In this document: positions 1-13,069 of the stretch, piece after piece
Numbering within the stretch: position 1 is the stretch's first letter
Layout of the letters: the number at the start of each line of letters is the position of its first letter
Origin: Ptychodera flava
Lineage: Eukaryota > Hemichordata > Enteropneusta > Ptychoderidae
Assembly: GCF_041260155.1 (NCBI RefSeq)
Contig: NC_091944.1
Coordinates: 22,121,877 to 22,185,876 of the forward strand
Length of the DNA: 64,000 bases
Direction: 5' to 3'
Program-made: the position numbers and the translations under genes
The notes under the pieces: generated by a model
Told to the model about the DNA's origin: nothing
Seen by the model: only the letters and a program-made list of their open reading frames with translations
The model's database searches: none

Positions 1-219
1 TTTTATAGGGGAAATTCCTGTTTAAAACCACCGTTGAATCTGATAAAGAAGACTGTACTGTAGTCTTCTAAAGCTCATGTAGGCTTTTAATAAGTTGATC
101 TAAGTGTGCTACCAAAACCACAAATATCTTCTCAGTCAAGATCAACACAGCTGCTTTTCAATTTATCTAGGTGGAAATGATGTAACTAACATTCAGTCTG
201 TTACCTTTCTGATTTACAG

Positions 220-3200
220 GGTACGCAGGTTTGAACTACATTTGGTTGGCCCTGATTGGCGCCATCATACCCTCCTTGATGGTGGTTCTAATGGCGTTCA
301 TGCCGGAGACGCCACGTTATTTACTCAGCAAAAACAGGCGCAATGATGCGTTGGTGACACTTTCATATCTGCGTGGGACGGGAGTTGATGTTGACGACGA
401 GTGCTGTGAGATTGAGTCGAACTTGGATCAGCAGGTGAGACAAAGTTCCATTCTTTGAAGGGAACGAAGAATGAGCAAGGGAACTGCTGACATCATTATC
501 TTTTCTATTCAATATGACGTCCAAACTGGTCCAATAACCTCAGTTGTTCATTGTAACAAAATTAGCAGGGTCCATGAAAGAATACTGACAACGTACAGAT
601 CATAAACATGATACTTCATATATATAGATCATGTTTTTATACACTTAAAGGTTAAAGACACCATAAAAGCTAGGTTATTGTTCCTATGAGGCAAACAAGC
701 ATAGTATTCTTCAGGTCTTTCAACGACATCAACAGAAGTCCTACATCAAATGAAATAAAATTGTAAATTTTTTTTGTGATTATCCGACAGGAACAAATGT
801 CCCTTTCTGAATTTCTGAGACCGAGCCTGTACAAACCGCTCCTCATCAGCTTAATGCTGATGGTTTTCCAGCAGTTCAGTGGCATCAATGCCGTCATGTT
901 CTACACGGTAGACATCTTCAGTACAGCAGGCTTTAAAGACGGCCACCTGGCCACCGTTGTGGTAGGAGCCGTTCAGGTTGTCTTCACTATTATTGCAGCT
1001 CTCTTCATGGACAAAGCTGGTAGACGACTGCTGCTTCTGATAGCAGGTAATTTTCAACTCTCAAAGCAGTTGTCGCATTCCAGCAAAAAAGGTGTACACC
1101 ACACGCTATAGGTGACTTCACATACCCAAGGAACTTGAGTATTTCCACCTCATGCCACGTTTAGATTATATCATTGTAGAAATCTTATCCTGTTAACCCC
1201 TGATTTCTTGTAACCAGGCCCACAATCACTATTGATAACAATGGATTTGGTTTAAACCATTGTGGTGGAAAGGTCAGGTCTAAAATTTTATGCCAAATCA
1301 TAATATACATCAAGCTAAAACTATGGTCTTTTGTATCAATCTTGATTTTGGATGCTATTGTATTATATTGTGCTTCAAATTATCATACTGTAATATTCTT
1401 CCATTTTTTCATGAAAATGAGGTAAATCAAGAATTTTTAACAAATTTTTAGGTAGATCAACACTGGTACATATTTTGACTCACAAACTTTTACCATGATA
1501 CTTTCTTTGTCTACCACCTAGTGGGACTTCTTGTGAAGCTCTTGGAGTGAGAAAAGTTTTCACTGAATATTTTAGGGAAAATCCAACATTTTGTCTTTCC
1601 TCATAGAGTAAACACATGGATGGCGGCCATTTTGAATATTGAGTTTTGGGAGGTAATGGGTAATTTGTTTCTGTAGTGGAATATTTTGCGCAGTTACTGC
1701 TGCTTTTTATTTTTGATTTCAAACGGAAAGTGGTGTTGTTTCCTTGAGGATAATTTGAGCAAAAGTTTGTCTTTCAATTTTGAGGTGCGTACTACTGTAA
1801 GTAAAAGTGATATAAGTAATGACCGTGCTTTTAGTATGGTAACTGCTTTAACAGCAGAGAGTTGTGTAGTATAGCCTGTTTTAGGCAACTGACTGTCAGT
1901 GTTAGAGAAAACTTTACACTGCCAAAGAAGTGTGCATGGAAAAGCCAACAAACTGCATGTTTCCGATGAATGGCAGATTAGCATGGCAGAAAAAGAACAA
2001 AATTACAAGAAGGGTCAATTTCAACTGAAAAAATGCGCTGAAGTGGGTAATATATGCACATGCATCATGTTTTGAATTTTCTCTTTTCCATTCCAATGCT
2101 GTGGTATGTTTCTCACTGCAACGCTACGGGTGATATAAAGTGTATTGGTGATCACTAGTTGTTAGAATGCATGAAAGCCCAGCCATAAATACCAACTCTA
2201 TTTGCCTTCTCTAAATTACCTGATGTATCTACCCACGAAAGTTAGTCCACTCCCTGATGTTATTCACTCCCAACTTTGATTTTTGCAGGAATTGGTATGA
2301 CTGTTAGTTCAGTCACATTTGGCTTGTATTACGAACTGACCAAAAATGACCCCGACGATTCCACTCACCTCAGTTGGTTGTCGCTGACCAGCATGATTGT
2401 CTACATCATCTCCTTTTCCCTGGGCTGGGGAGCCATTCCCTGGCTGATCATGTCGGAGATCTTCCCGTCCAGGGCCAGGGGCACAGCCAGTGCGATCGCC
2501 ACGCTGGTGAATTGGTCCTGCGCTTTTATCGTCACGCTCACGTTCCAGGACATGATGGTAAGTGACGAGCACGTCACGGTTTTGTGCGAGTTTTTTTTCT
2601 TGTTACTGCTGTGAATTTGTTAGTCCCCACGGACACTGTCCGGGGGGACTTATAGGTTTGGTCATGTCCGTGCGTGCGTGCGTGCATGTGTGCGTCCGTC
2701 CGTTCCGTTCACACAGATATCTCAGAGATGCAAAAGCGATTTCATTCAAACTTGGTACAAGGATTACTTCATATGTCATACAGATGCACGCCGATTTGTT
2801 TTGGGATACGATCCAATATGGCCGCCAGGCGGCCATTTTATTACGATTTTTTCATGTACAGAGCCATAACTCAGACACGTTTGTACCAATTTTATTCAAA
2901 GTTGGTACAAGGACATTGACCAATGTCATAGATATGCACGTAATTTTCTTTGTGATACGATCCAATATGGCCGCCAGGCGGCATTTTATTACGATTTTTC
3001 ATGTACAGAGCCATAACTCAGACATGTTTCAACTGATTTTATTCAAAGTTGGTACAAAGACATTGACCAATGTCATAGATATGCACCTCAATTTTTTTGT
3101 GATACGATCCAATATGGCCGCCAGGCGGCCATTTTATTATGATTTTTTCATGTACAGAGCCACAACTCAGACATGTTTCAATCGATTTTATTCAACATCG

Positions 3201-5040
3201 CTACAAGGACATTGACCAATTTCATAGATATGCACGTCGATTTGTTTTGTGATACAATCCAATATGGCCGCTAGGCGGCCATTTTATTACAATTTTTTCA
3301 TATACAGAGGCATAACTCAGGCATATCTCAACCGATTTTATTCAAAGTTGGTACAAGGACATTGACCAATGTCATAGATATGCACGTCAATTTTTTTGTG
3401 ATACAATCCTATATTGCTGCTGTGTGGTCATTTTGTTACGATTTTTTCATATACAGAGGCATAACTCAGGCATATCTCAACTGATTTATTCAAAGTTAAT
3501 ACAAGGACATTGACCTATGTCATACATATGTACGTCGATTTTTTATGTGATACGATCCAATATGGTTGCTAGGCAGCCATTTTATTACGATGTTTTCATG
3601 TACAGAGCCATAACTCAGACATATTTCCACCAGTATCATTCAAAGTTGACATTGACCTATTTCATACATATGCTCGTCAATTTGTTTCACGTCATGTAGC
3701 AGTAACATGTCAATTATTGAAGTTTCGTAAGTAGGCTGATATGTCAAGAAATATGTACTGCATCAAATTCATGAAACTTTATACAGATGTTAACCGATGT
3801 CAAGCTCACATTCCTTTAACATTGAAAAAGACATTTATCAGTGTCATTTTAATTATTTGTAATTGCATAAGTAATGAACTTTCCTAATTAGGGTGATATA
3901 GCCACAAATTAATACAACGTCAAATGTGATGAAACTTGATACAGATGTTGATCTCATAGTGTTGTAAATACTGCATCAAACTTTATGAAATATGGTACCA
4001 GTGATAATCTGTTAAGTGTTAGAATTGTATGCAAAAATGTTTTGCAACATCCTGTTGATTAATTCCTAGTTGACTCATTTTATGAACTTTAGGATGGTGG
4101 CCTACATTGGTTTTATGTTTTCATCACCATGGAACTCATTCTTGGCCATTGAGCGCCATCTGTATCAAAGTATTTTTATCACAGACCTAATTAATGAAGA
4201 GGACTCTATCCTCTCTGAGGACATGTAATCAAAGTACCCATTATTAACAAGTGGGGACTGTGTCATCAACGATGACTTGTTAAACAATATTTAACATAGC
4301 TAATGTTCTACAAATCTCTGCTTTCCCTTGTTCAACAGATTTTCCTTCCATATTACATTTTTTCTGAAACTTAGTGGCATCTTTTACTACTAGAGAGGCA
4401 TGTAATAAAATATGATAGACTGGTCGTGAAGTTTATGTCCACCATAGCAAGAGGCAACTTTCACTTCTGCCATATCACTTGTGGTCACCTTACCTCACCA
4501 AGTAATTCCTGTTTTCTGTGTTCATGGAAATATATATCACTCAGGCTTTAACAAACAAATTCAAACATTTTCAAAAAGCTATATGATGTACTTAAACCCC
4601 GGGTCGAAAAGGCTTGGGATCGAAATTTACTATGGTGTTCAGAAGATTATTAGGTGTTTTTGTCTTCTGTTATCGTTTGAAATTGCAATCGTTATATAAA
4701 TATGTTGCTAGATTTTTGGATTACTGGGCTTTAATGTTCCCTTGTTCATAGATTGTAATGTTTTCAAAAATCATTAAATTTTTACGCATACTGACAATGG
4801 TATGTAGATACACGATTCATTCTAAATTCCACTATGCTAATTACACATGCTAACTCTACCCTATTTAAATTGTATCTCTTGCAGCATGCCTTGACCAATC
4901 AAGGCACTTTCTGGTTCTACGGCGCAGTGTGCTTCGTAGGAGTGGTGTTTGTGGCGATTTGTGTTCCGGAAACCAAAGGCCGTACTCTGGAGCAGATCGA
5001 GGAACATTTCCAAGGACACAGCCCAAGTAATGAATTTTAA
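220..5040 (+). CDS. SLC2A8: SLC2A8/GLUT8-like facilitative sugar transporter, 3' four exons (5' partial)
   Basis: The product is a major-facilitator hexose transporter, an integral membrane protein that moves sugar across plasma or endosomal membranes. Coding exons are 220-434, 791-1046, 2289-2557 and 4885-5040 (stop TAA). All junctions are GT-AG and the phases agree, giving about 297 codons, roughly the C-terminal 60% of the protein. The first exon opens with two bases of a split codon, so earlier exons lie left of the window. Visible family motifs, in order, are PETPRYLL after helix 6, [12 protein letters not shown] in helix 7, the DKAGRR loop, GWGAIPW and [10 protein letters not shown] around helix 10, and [12 protein letters not shown] at the C-terminus. 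From memory, the order and wording match vertebrate GLUT8 better than GLUT1-4. A class III relative (GLUT6, or trehalose transporter Tret1) is possible. The third intron carries a family A repeat element. The long 3' region is treated separately. Confidence 0.9.
1193..1272 (+). repeat. Family G MITE, degenerate copy
   Basis: It starts with TTAACCCC and carries the family core (CCAGGCCCACAATCAC, then ATTGATAACAATGG, then an ACCATTGTGGTGG end). It is more diverged than the copy at 12824-12916, and its right TTAA is eroded. Confidence 0.55.
1448..1801 (+). repeat. Family F MITE, diverged copy
   Basis: It shares the family F internal order: TTTTACC near the left end, AAGCTCTTGGAGTGAGAAAA, CATGGATGGCGGCCATTTTG, TTATTTTTGATTT, and GAGGTGCGTACTACTG at the right end. 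The left terminus is eroded. Confidence 0.6.
2622..4281 (+). mobile_element. Family A hairpin-headed tandem-repeat element, copy 1 (Helentron-like, non-autonomous)
   Basis: The 5' tip AGTCCCCAC (2622-2630) opens a hairpin with GGGGACT at about 2644-2650. The leader contains TTATAGGTTTGGTCATGTCC and then a GTGCGTGCG/GTCCGTCCG stretch. At least six tandem units follow. The marker GATAC-ATCC recurs at about 2805, 2954, 3101, 3251, 3400 and 3549, a period of 147-150 bp. The exact inverse of the 5' tip, GTGGGGACT, is at 4251-4259. It is followed by a 22-bp tail with the hairpin GTCAT/ATGAC, ending CTTGTT. No transposase is encoded, and open frames across the array are by-products of the repeat. 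The same leader and tail recur at 62583-63743. The Helentron assignment is inference from the asymmetric terminal inverted repeats. Confidence 0.75.
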
Positions 5041-8000
5041 GTCTGGAGATTGTGGGAAACTTCATGAGGGCTTCATTGCTTTGTTGCACTTTCAGCTTTT
5101 TACAGACACTCCCTGAACATTTACATACCAGATGCTTACCCTAACTTTATCCCCAACGCAAGTCCCAACTGTATCCTGGTGGTGATTGTCCAGGGGTAAA
5201 CCATACATAGACTGTAGCAGGGATTAGGGTCAGCTCTTGGTATCTATGAAAGTTACCCCATTGACAATCACATGTACCCTAACCATTGCTCAAACCAAAT
5301 CACATGTTACCAGTATGTCTTGGTTGTAATTATCCATGGGTTCATCATCCTTTAGACTGTGCCAGGGATTTTGGTGATCTCATGGTGGTCTAGGATAGCT
5401 GCCCCCTGGACATTTCCCCAACTCATGCAAAGCCTAGCCTGAACTGGTATGAGGTATGTAGACGGGGGGTAACCAACCTGATACCTTTTCAATTGTTTAC
5501 TTGTCAAATCTATCACAACCATTGAGTCAAAGTACAAATTAAAGGTCAAACTTTAAGGAACAAAAATGGAGTTTAAGCGCTGCTTACCTGGGTCCCTAAT
5601 TCTTGAATGACTTCCATGCTTGTATTAGTTCTTCCACATTTTCATGCATTGCAAAATATAATGTTTTGTTACATTCGCAATATCAATGCAATACTATGCT
5701 TTCTTACTCAAAAAAGATAAACAAGAACGTATTTCTGTAATTGTTGATTTGGAAATGTTTTTGAATCATGGTATTTGTTATTACAGATGAGATGATCCTT
5801 AGGTGATGTAAAAAGTTTCATAATGATATTAGCTAAAAGGATAGAAGACTGAGCTTTACGTACACAGCCTTTTACCTTTTTTTGTGAATTTCTAGGCAGT
5901 TGACAGACATGTGCCTGTGAAAAAGGGTTTTGTAATTGATGCTATTCCTATCATGTAAGGAAGTTTGAATAATGTCACTGTACGGTTAGAATAGATATTA
6001 GACTTTGCTTTGATAAAAATGAAGTTGCACCCAAATGCCACCACATGCAAAAAATGAAATTTCAAAATGTCAAAACATTGACATCACTAGAGGTATGCTA
6101 GATCTAAACTAGGAAGCTGTGTTAATAGCTGGTAAACTAGGGAGCTGGGTTATAACTAGTAAATTAGGGAGTGGTGTAGGGATAGAGTACAGATCTGGGA
6201 CCTAACAATCTACCTGTATGCAGGTAATGATAAATACAGAAAAACTGACAACATTGACAGTGTTATTGTCTCTGTCTCCATGTCATGCACATGGTACTTA
6301 TAGTATGAGACTCAGTATATAGAGATATTGGGTTGTGTCCACTAATCTACACTCATGCGCATTAAATATGTGTTCATCACAGGAGGTGAAGCTCAACAGT
6401 AAACACTTGAATATATTGATAATTTATAGAAATTATGAATGCATGTTTGGACTCAGTCGGGCAAAGTACAAGTCATGCATGTGAAATTTTGAAAAACCAA
6501 AGTAAATCTCAGATCAGATATGAAAGAAACTGAGGTGATGTCAGATTCGTTCTGTAAACACGAAGGGCCGTTACTTAGCTATGTTCAATTTTTTAGGAGC
6601 TGATCCCCAGCTTTCCCTGTCAACACTTCAGTAATAATTATTGTTTTTTTAGAAATTTTCATTACTTTTCTGTGTCATGGTATTTGCAACAAGAAAGAGG
6701 CTGATATTGTTTAAATTGTTCTGTTGTTATACATTTATATCTTTATTTGTGGGGGAGGGGGAGGGGACTAGGTTTTAGATATTTCCCTGTCTGTCGAGAT
6801 TAGATATCTTTCTGTACAATATTGCAAGACAAATCTCAATCGCTCCCATTTTTTTTTCCATCACTTTTTGTTGATATCATAAACAGCTAAAGAGATTTTG
6901 ATCACCGCTGACATGGGTGGGGATAGTGAACCCTGATCACCAACTACTACTGTGTGTAGGAAGGTTGGATCTGGTGTAAGTGAATATCGGCAGTACTTTT
7001 TGTCCTCTCAGAGCATGATTTGTGAAAAAAACACATATTAATAATTTACTCTGCTGACAGTCGTGATTTTTGTACCCATGCATAAACATAGTGTGTGGAG
7101 TTGGACACTTGCTAACTTACAATGTTGCATGAGCACAATAACAGATGCATAGTGTGTATAGGGTGACAAAACAAACCCAAGGCCGTAGTCCGCCTATGCA
7201 CCCCTACTTGCCAATCCATTGGTCCAAAAAGCCATTTAAAAACAGAGTGGGTAGAAACAAATGGCATTGGTAACAGTGTTATGGGTGCATTTCCTGAAAA
7301 ACAATGGACAGCCGACTCACAACCAGTAGAATGTAAATTCCTGTTTCGCTTGTCAAAAATGTATGTATTGTCAAAGTAAAAAACTGGCGGGTCCAAACTG
7401 AAGGAGTTTCTCCTCGTGAATATGCAAACACTGTTGACTGTTATTTCCATTGTTCTGTGTTTCAAGCGTTGTCCAGTACAAAGTGCATGCATTGCAAAAT
7501 GCGTGGGTGTCTGTAACATGTCAGGTTTCTCTGTAGGCAGTTTTACTCAGCCATACAGAAATGAATAACTATTAAATTAAATTTAAAGTGAAACTAACAT
7601 TTTGCATCAGGTGTGTTCTCTGCTGTTTTAGCCATTTTCACAAGCAAAGCTTTTTAAATGATAAATTATGAACGACAGACGCTGTGATCTGTAATATTTT
7701 TTTATGCATTAGATGTATGAATTTCTGCCAACAATGTTGATATGATTAAATTATAAGAAAAAGATGTTGAAACATCTTAAGTAGCTCCTTGCCATAGTCA
7801 GTGTCTTATGGAAATTCAAATATATCATGTCAAAAGTACAAATGTGCAAGTTTAGAATTGTTATTTTGCTGATTAAATGTAAATTATATAGACAGCGTCA
7901 TCTTCAGGGCTTCCAAAGAAGAATTTTATTTTTTGTTGTTTAGTAAAAATAGGGAAATACCATTTGGTGTTTGAGTCTATGCTGTGTGCTTTTGCAAGGT

Positions 8001-8512
8001 TCTCACAAATGTTCAAATTAGAAATTGTATGCGTTTGTCCTTGACATCATGAATGAAGTGTTTTCAACTTATGTTCCATTTCAATATAAATAAAAAGTTG
8101 TGACCTTGTCAGGTGCTCCACAAGGTTGTGGTGTACATAGTGTCTTTACAGAAGGACATATTATACAAGCAACATAGAAACTGAATTTTTGCCACTAATA
8201 CGTACCTTTTCAGAGTTTTTTTTTGTATGAGGCTGTCAAACTCCAAATGTTAGTTATCTTACCGTAAAGTGACTTTGTGTGTTCTACATTTTACACTTGT
8301 ATCATGAAACTTGATTCAGACTCGGCTTGCTGTGTTCCAGTATCTAACAAGTGTATACCATAGTGTTTCAAGGTAACATTACAGTGTTGTGCCATGGACT
8401 GTGCAGTGCTGATGAAACTTAAAGTGAAAATAGTTGAAAGAGTGCATGTTCATTTTGTAATAAACTCTTAATGACATTCTGTGCAATAAAAAAGCCATAG
8501 TACATTTTATTT
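5041..8512 (+). other. SLC2A8 3' UTR and/or intergenic sequence
   Basis: No coding exon is recognisable in this 3.4 kb after the SLC2A8 stop codon. AATAAA polyadenylation hexamers occur at 8089-8094, 8459-8464 and 8485-8490, so a very long 3' UTR is possible, but no transcript evidence is available. A 135-codon antisense open frame at 7112-7519 has no recognisable domain and is not called. Confidence 0.4.
8485..8490 (+). terminator. Candidate polyadenylation signal AATAAA
   Basis: This is the last of three AATAAA hexamers (8089, 8459, 8485) before family F repeat DNA begins at about 8513. It could end a long SLC2A8 3' UTR. Placement is inference, since such hexamers are common in A+T-rich DNA. 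Confidence 0.25.
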
Positions 8513-8796
8513 AAGGTAGAATGCGCCTCAGGGACAGATATTCGGACTCTCAAACTTTTACAATTCTTTTCTGATCTACCACTTTTGGGGATTCATTTTA
8601 AAGCTCTTGATATAAGAAAACTTTTCATTGTCTTAGTTTTCAAAAAATTAAACATTTTATTTTTCTCCATAGAGATAATACATGGATGGCAGCCAAACTT
8701 TGTGGAGTGACCCCTGATTTTTATTCTTGATTTTCAAAGAGTGTGGTTGAAAGTTTCATTGCCGAAAGTTTGCTTGCGAGGTGCATACAACCTTAA
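8513..8796 (+). repeat. Family F MITE (TTAAGGTAG ends)
   Basis: It begins TTAAGGTAGAATGCGCCTC and ends GAGGTGCATACAACCTTAA, near-inverted termini. Family F is roughly 300-360 bp, has no coding capacity, and recurs about a dozen times in this window on both strands. The TTAA at each tip suggests TTAA-targeted insertion. Confidence 0.8.
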
Positions 8797-11172
8797 AGGG
8801 TCAGTAGCTGTATCTTTTTGATGATTTTTTCACTAGTTTTCTGTTTATCAACTACAAGTTTGTTCTGCTCACCAAGGCATGTCGAATCACCGTTTTGCAT
8901 GTTAACAGAACATCTTATACATGTAAAATGCACTGTTATTTGTTTACGTATGAATCCCAGTCCAGACCAGAATTCACTTGTCAACGATAACAATCCTGTC
9001 CACACATGTACAGGCTTGGTTGAAAAGCCAAATACTGTATATCTCCACATGCTTTAGGGAGCAGAACAAGAAACTGAAGTTGACATGAAAAACAAAAATA
9101 GCAGAAAAAAATTATCTAAAGTTACAGCTACTGAGCATATATACCAACTGGAAAATGTCGACAAGATAACTAATCAAGAGAGATGCAGATTTCAGAAACT
9201 TTTTATGAACATGATTACTACAGTATAGTCGCTAGTTCTCTAACAGTGTGATGAGTATCTCTTTACATCCAACATGCATGAACGTGTGTGTTCTGTGATG
9301 ACCAATATATATATATACGTGTAGGCCACTAAAAAAGAAATCAGTATTTTTGAGATTTCCTTTCTTGCTCTTTTTCAATCATTGACATTTACTGTATTTG
9401 CACTCATGTCTACGTCAACATCTCAGATATCTCAAGACCTCTGTATCATTGTAACTCGTGTACAATTTAGAGGGCTCGATTTTCTGATTTTTCAAACTTT
9501 CAAAACATCGTTGATTAGGAAGCTTTGTAATTTAACAGTTCCTTCACAGTCAATAAAAATCTGAGAAAGAGTTACAGTATTCTATGGCACATTGTAATTT
9601 CAGCTGTATACAGCATTTCGAACTCAAATATAAATTTACTGAATTTACTGAAACTGAGAGATGTAATCCTTGAGCCATGGTCAGCAGGTGTACAAATAGT
9701 GCTGACGTACACACCAATGTCTATAAATTTTGCATTTGTTTATTTGAACAGTTACGCCTGTTAGGTGCCAAACTACCTGACAGTGTATAGTTTGTAAACA
9801 AATGAATTGTTTGTAAACATATTGAATGAACATGCCCAGCAGTCTGTATTTTAAGCTAGGCTTGCATCGCTTCTGCACCAGGCGACCATGATTTTGAATG
9901 CGTGTCAAGTTCTGCATTGCAGTTCCATCCAGAGAGTTGTGTATGAGAGCCCCACAGTGTGTGCAAGTGTGGATGAGTGGGGCCTGTTGCGTGGGGTTGT
10001 AATTAAACAATTAGTATCTCTCATCAAATTAATTTATTTTCAGCATGTGTCAAAAGACTAACGTACCATCATTTCTTAAGAAGTGAATTTTAATGTCTTG
10101 TGCGTTCCTGTGATAACTGGCCATTTGCTCTACAGCTAACAATTTTTGTGAAGAATTTGAATATTCCACCATCCTATGTGCTGAGTACTGAAGTTGAGAT
10201 ATATTCTTGCGTCGACAGATACCATGATTGTATACTTCATGTACAAAGCTCGTCTTGTAAGGTCTTCATGGATAGATTTCAAATATTTCTTTTGATAAAA
10301 ATCGAATTTTTATATTTCACAGTGGAGGTAAAATAGAGAATTACAACCAAACAGTTTGAAAGTTGGAATAATAAATACATTTGGAGTAGTTTGTTCTCTT
10401 ATTCAAATATTACTAGAATCCAATCATTATTTGTAAATATTTACTTCTTGCATTGGGATGGAAATATCTTCTGTATTATAACAGAAATGGATAAATATCG
10501 CACGTACCATATCATATTTTGTCAGTCACCCATCCATTGCATGGAGTTTCAATTCGGCTTTTTTTTCCTGATGTTGTTTTTTTTTCTCTCTCATTTTTTC
10601 ATTTTCAGAATATATGTGAAATGTTCTCTCTGCTCTATTGTCAGAAGACATCGTCATCATGCAACCCAATGTTGCCATGGTTCTGTGATGATTTTTCTGT
10701 AAACTTTTTTTGAATCCAATAATGAATGCATGCTTAGCAGTTTCATCCTTATAAATTTTATCATTTATGGCATTTTGGCATCTTTTATTATTATCAGCAT
10801 GTCAACTGCATGCTCTTAAATGGTGGATTTGTTATTACTTGTGTATCTTTGCCACAAATGTCTTCTGGTCCTCAGATTTTTTCTCTGAGTATTTCTGCTT
10901 TTATTTCTAAAAGAAAGATCTTGCATGTGTTTGAGAATTTATAATATATTCAAGAAAACCTATTGGGAAGTATTTGCAGGTTGCAGTTTTTTTTAAACAA
11001 TGGCAAAGTTGAGAAGATTATGTTATTTACAACTATGTGATGTATACGTGGTTTCAGTGAGCAATATTTGCAATTTTGTCCTGGAGAATTACTGATTCAC
11101 AGCCTGAAACTCGTCCTGCTTGGCTGCCTGTTCTGCTTGCAATGTAGTGCTAATGTATATTGATACCAAATA

Positions 11173-11329
11173 CATTAAAGCTGTAATGTCTACAGGTGGT
11201 CTCCTAATCAAAGTGGAGAGTATGGGATTGTTGAAAAATTGGCTGGTGTAAATGTGCCCTACCTTCCGAGGCAGCACGATTGACATTGGAGAAGCTACAT
11301 GTTGGAGTGGAGACATTACAGCTTTAATG
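11173..11329. repeat. Short MITE with perfect 19-bp inverted ends
   Basis: CATTAAAGCTGTAATGTCT at 11173-11191 is exactly inverted at 11311-11329. The 157-bp unit has no coding capacity. No convincing target duplication is visible, so the superfamily is unknown. Confidence 0.7.
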
Positions 11330-11456
11330 CTGAAGAAAGTCGATGATAATGACTCACTATAAATGGTGAATATTTACAAATCACAGACCATCCTTTCTGT
11401 CAGCATTCTCACAGTATAGTTAGCTTCCTGTATATGCTGTAGCAGTTTGCAACTAC

Positions 11457-11669
11457 TTGAAAGTCTAAGCATTTGTTCAAATAACAAACACTCAGTAATT
11501 TGGCTGATTGCTGTAGCATGCTCTCATTTGCATGCGGATCATTCTTCACCCAAGCAACTCTAATGCTTTCTAGCAGCGGCGAGTCCCGAACTTCAGTCAG
11601 CTTTGATATCTGGTGATATATGGTACAGCAGTTTAAGCATTGCACTGGAGTACGTATTTGCTCAAGCAC
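11457..11669 (-). CDS. Possible unassigned exon (speculative)
   Basis: This is a minus-strand open frame of about 70 codons. It is preceded by a good acceptor (CTAACTCCTGCAG) and a possible weak GTAGTT donor follows. The translation has soluble-protein-like composition (for example LTEVRDSPLLESIRVAWVK). I do not recognise the family, and no neighbouring exon was found. It may be chance or a decayed exon. Confidence 0.18.
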
Positions 11670-12823
11670 TGCAGGAGTTAGCTGCGTGCTAGTACATGTA
11701 GATCCATTTGAATGAATTCACAAGCTTGTAGTTTGAATATGCAGAATCTAATATGCAAGCATGCAAGGCAGGGTATACCAATAGTGCAAAACTACTCATA
11801 AATGCTGAGTATATTTAGCTTCAATGCAAGTATGGTATACCTGTGTCACATTGTTTTGCAAAAGCAAGCATGTTCTTTAGGATGCTACCAACTAATAGGG
11901 CTTCAGCGTATGATGTACATGTATTTGGTCATGACACAAATTTAGCACTTTGTTCTAGAGTTATTTACTTGAGGTATAGTGCCATAATCTGTATTTATCA
12001 TCAACTTTGTCAATTGCTTGTGAGAGGGTCTTGTAAGAGCGCCCTCAAGCGACCGATTTTCCATTGAAATATTTGCCTACGTAGCAAAAGTTGGCAGAAA
12101 CATTTGTTGTCTGAAAAAAAATATTTCCAATGAAAACATCCTTTGTAAGTACTTTTGCTGGTAAAATTAGTACAGCCATTCTCAAAACCAAAATCTGGAT
12201 TTCAAAGTGGATTTTATTTTCATCCAGCTCACATTGCAGTGTCCTTGATTTCTGGTTTCTAATTTCTACCACTTTGGACAGCAATGTCTGCAAGGGGCTA
12301 ATATTTGCTCAGTGATTGTATTCTTCTATGACAGAAATATTTTCTCTTCTATACAGTACGTACAAACGCACTAGCATCTTATTTTTCTATGTCTGCAAAC
12401 TATTCTCATTGCATATCTTTGAAAACTTTTCCATAGAAACCACATGAAACTTTCAAACAGAAAATTCCGCTTCATTCAAAAGGTGCAATGGGTATATATA
12501 TTAGCAGGAGCAAAAGTATGACTTTTGAAAATTATTGAAACGGCATTACAATTTTCCCTTTTCCACTTTAGAGCTGTAACTTTTAAAGTCAAATAGTATC
12601 TGTGGGAGAAAAATTCGTCAAAAATTTTGAGTCAGTTTGCAAATAAATTCAACCTTGAATGTGTGAACTTTGAACTTTGACCTCTGGAAGAAAAGATAAA
12701 TACTTTGTAATGCAGGACAATTTTTACTCATGAAATTTCAAAACTGCAAAAAAAGTAGTCACTTTCACTTTTATCTCTCAGTTTATGAACTCTGAAATAA
12801 CGCTTTGGACATTCAAAGTAACA

Positions 12824-12916
12824 TTAAACTGTTCACCCCCAATTCCCTGTAAACAGGTCCAAACTTACCATTGATAACAATGGCTTTGGGCCAAACCATG
12901 GTGGTGAAAGGGTTAA
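12824..12916 (+). repeat. Family G MITE, intact reference copy
   Basis: A 93-bp element bounded by TTAA on both sides. The left end reads TTCACCCCCAATTCCCTG and the right end GGTGGTGAAAGGGTTAA. The core ATTGATAACAATGGCTTTGG is uninterrupted, so it serves as the empty-site reference for the B insertion at 38398-40049. The TTAA plus CCCTTT-like ends suggest a piggyBac-type MITE (inference). Confidence 0.75.
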
Positions 12917-13069
12917 GTTGCTTTCTATGTTGTCATGTTTTGGTGAACTACTTAAATAAAAAGTAGACATGAAAATTTGATATTTAGATTATCATAGTAG
13001 AAAAAAGGAAAGATCATCAATATGGTACTTCAGTTCTTTCAAACACAAGTCTGTATGTGTCTTTTACTC

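Larger units (their letters stand above)
435..2288 (+). other. SLC2A8 introns holding small MITE copies
   Basis: Two introns flank the exon at 791-1046. The first (435-790) shows nothing I recognise. The second (1047-2288) contains a degenerate family G MITE near 1193-1272 and a family F MITE near 1448-1801. The rest is A+T-rich unique sequence. Confidence 0.6.
8797..12823. other. Intergenic region with no recognised gene
   Basis: About 4 kb between SLC2A8 and MRPS14. I see short microsatellite-like (AT/TA) runs near 9306, a small MITE at 11173-11329, and one protein-like open frame on the minus strand at 11457-11669. Nothing else could be assigned. Confidence 0.4.

Noticed and set aside
2562..3215. 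217-codon plus-strand open frame, the longest in the window
   Set aside because: It runs through the family A tandem array. The translation repeats with the DNA units, frames drift between units, and similar frames recur in copy 2 at 62619-63172. No domain or start context.
7112..7519. 135-codon minus-strand frame downstream of SLC2A8
   Set aside because: No recognisable domain, no splice context, not near another exon. Probably chance.
8490..8520. SLC2A8 transcript end fixed at the last AATAAA
   Set aside because: Only a weak candidate. Such hexamers are frequent in A+T-rich DNA and a 3.4-kb 3' UTR cannot be shown from sequence alone.
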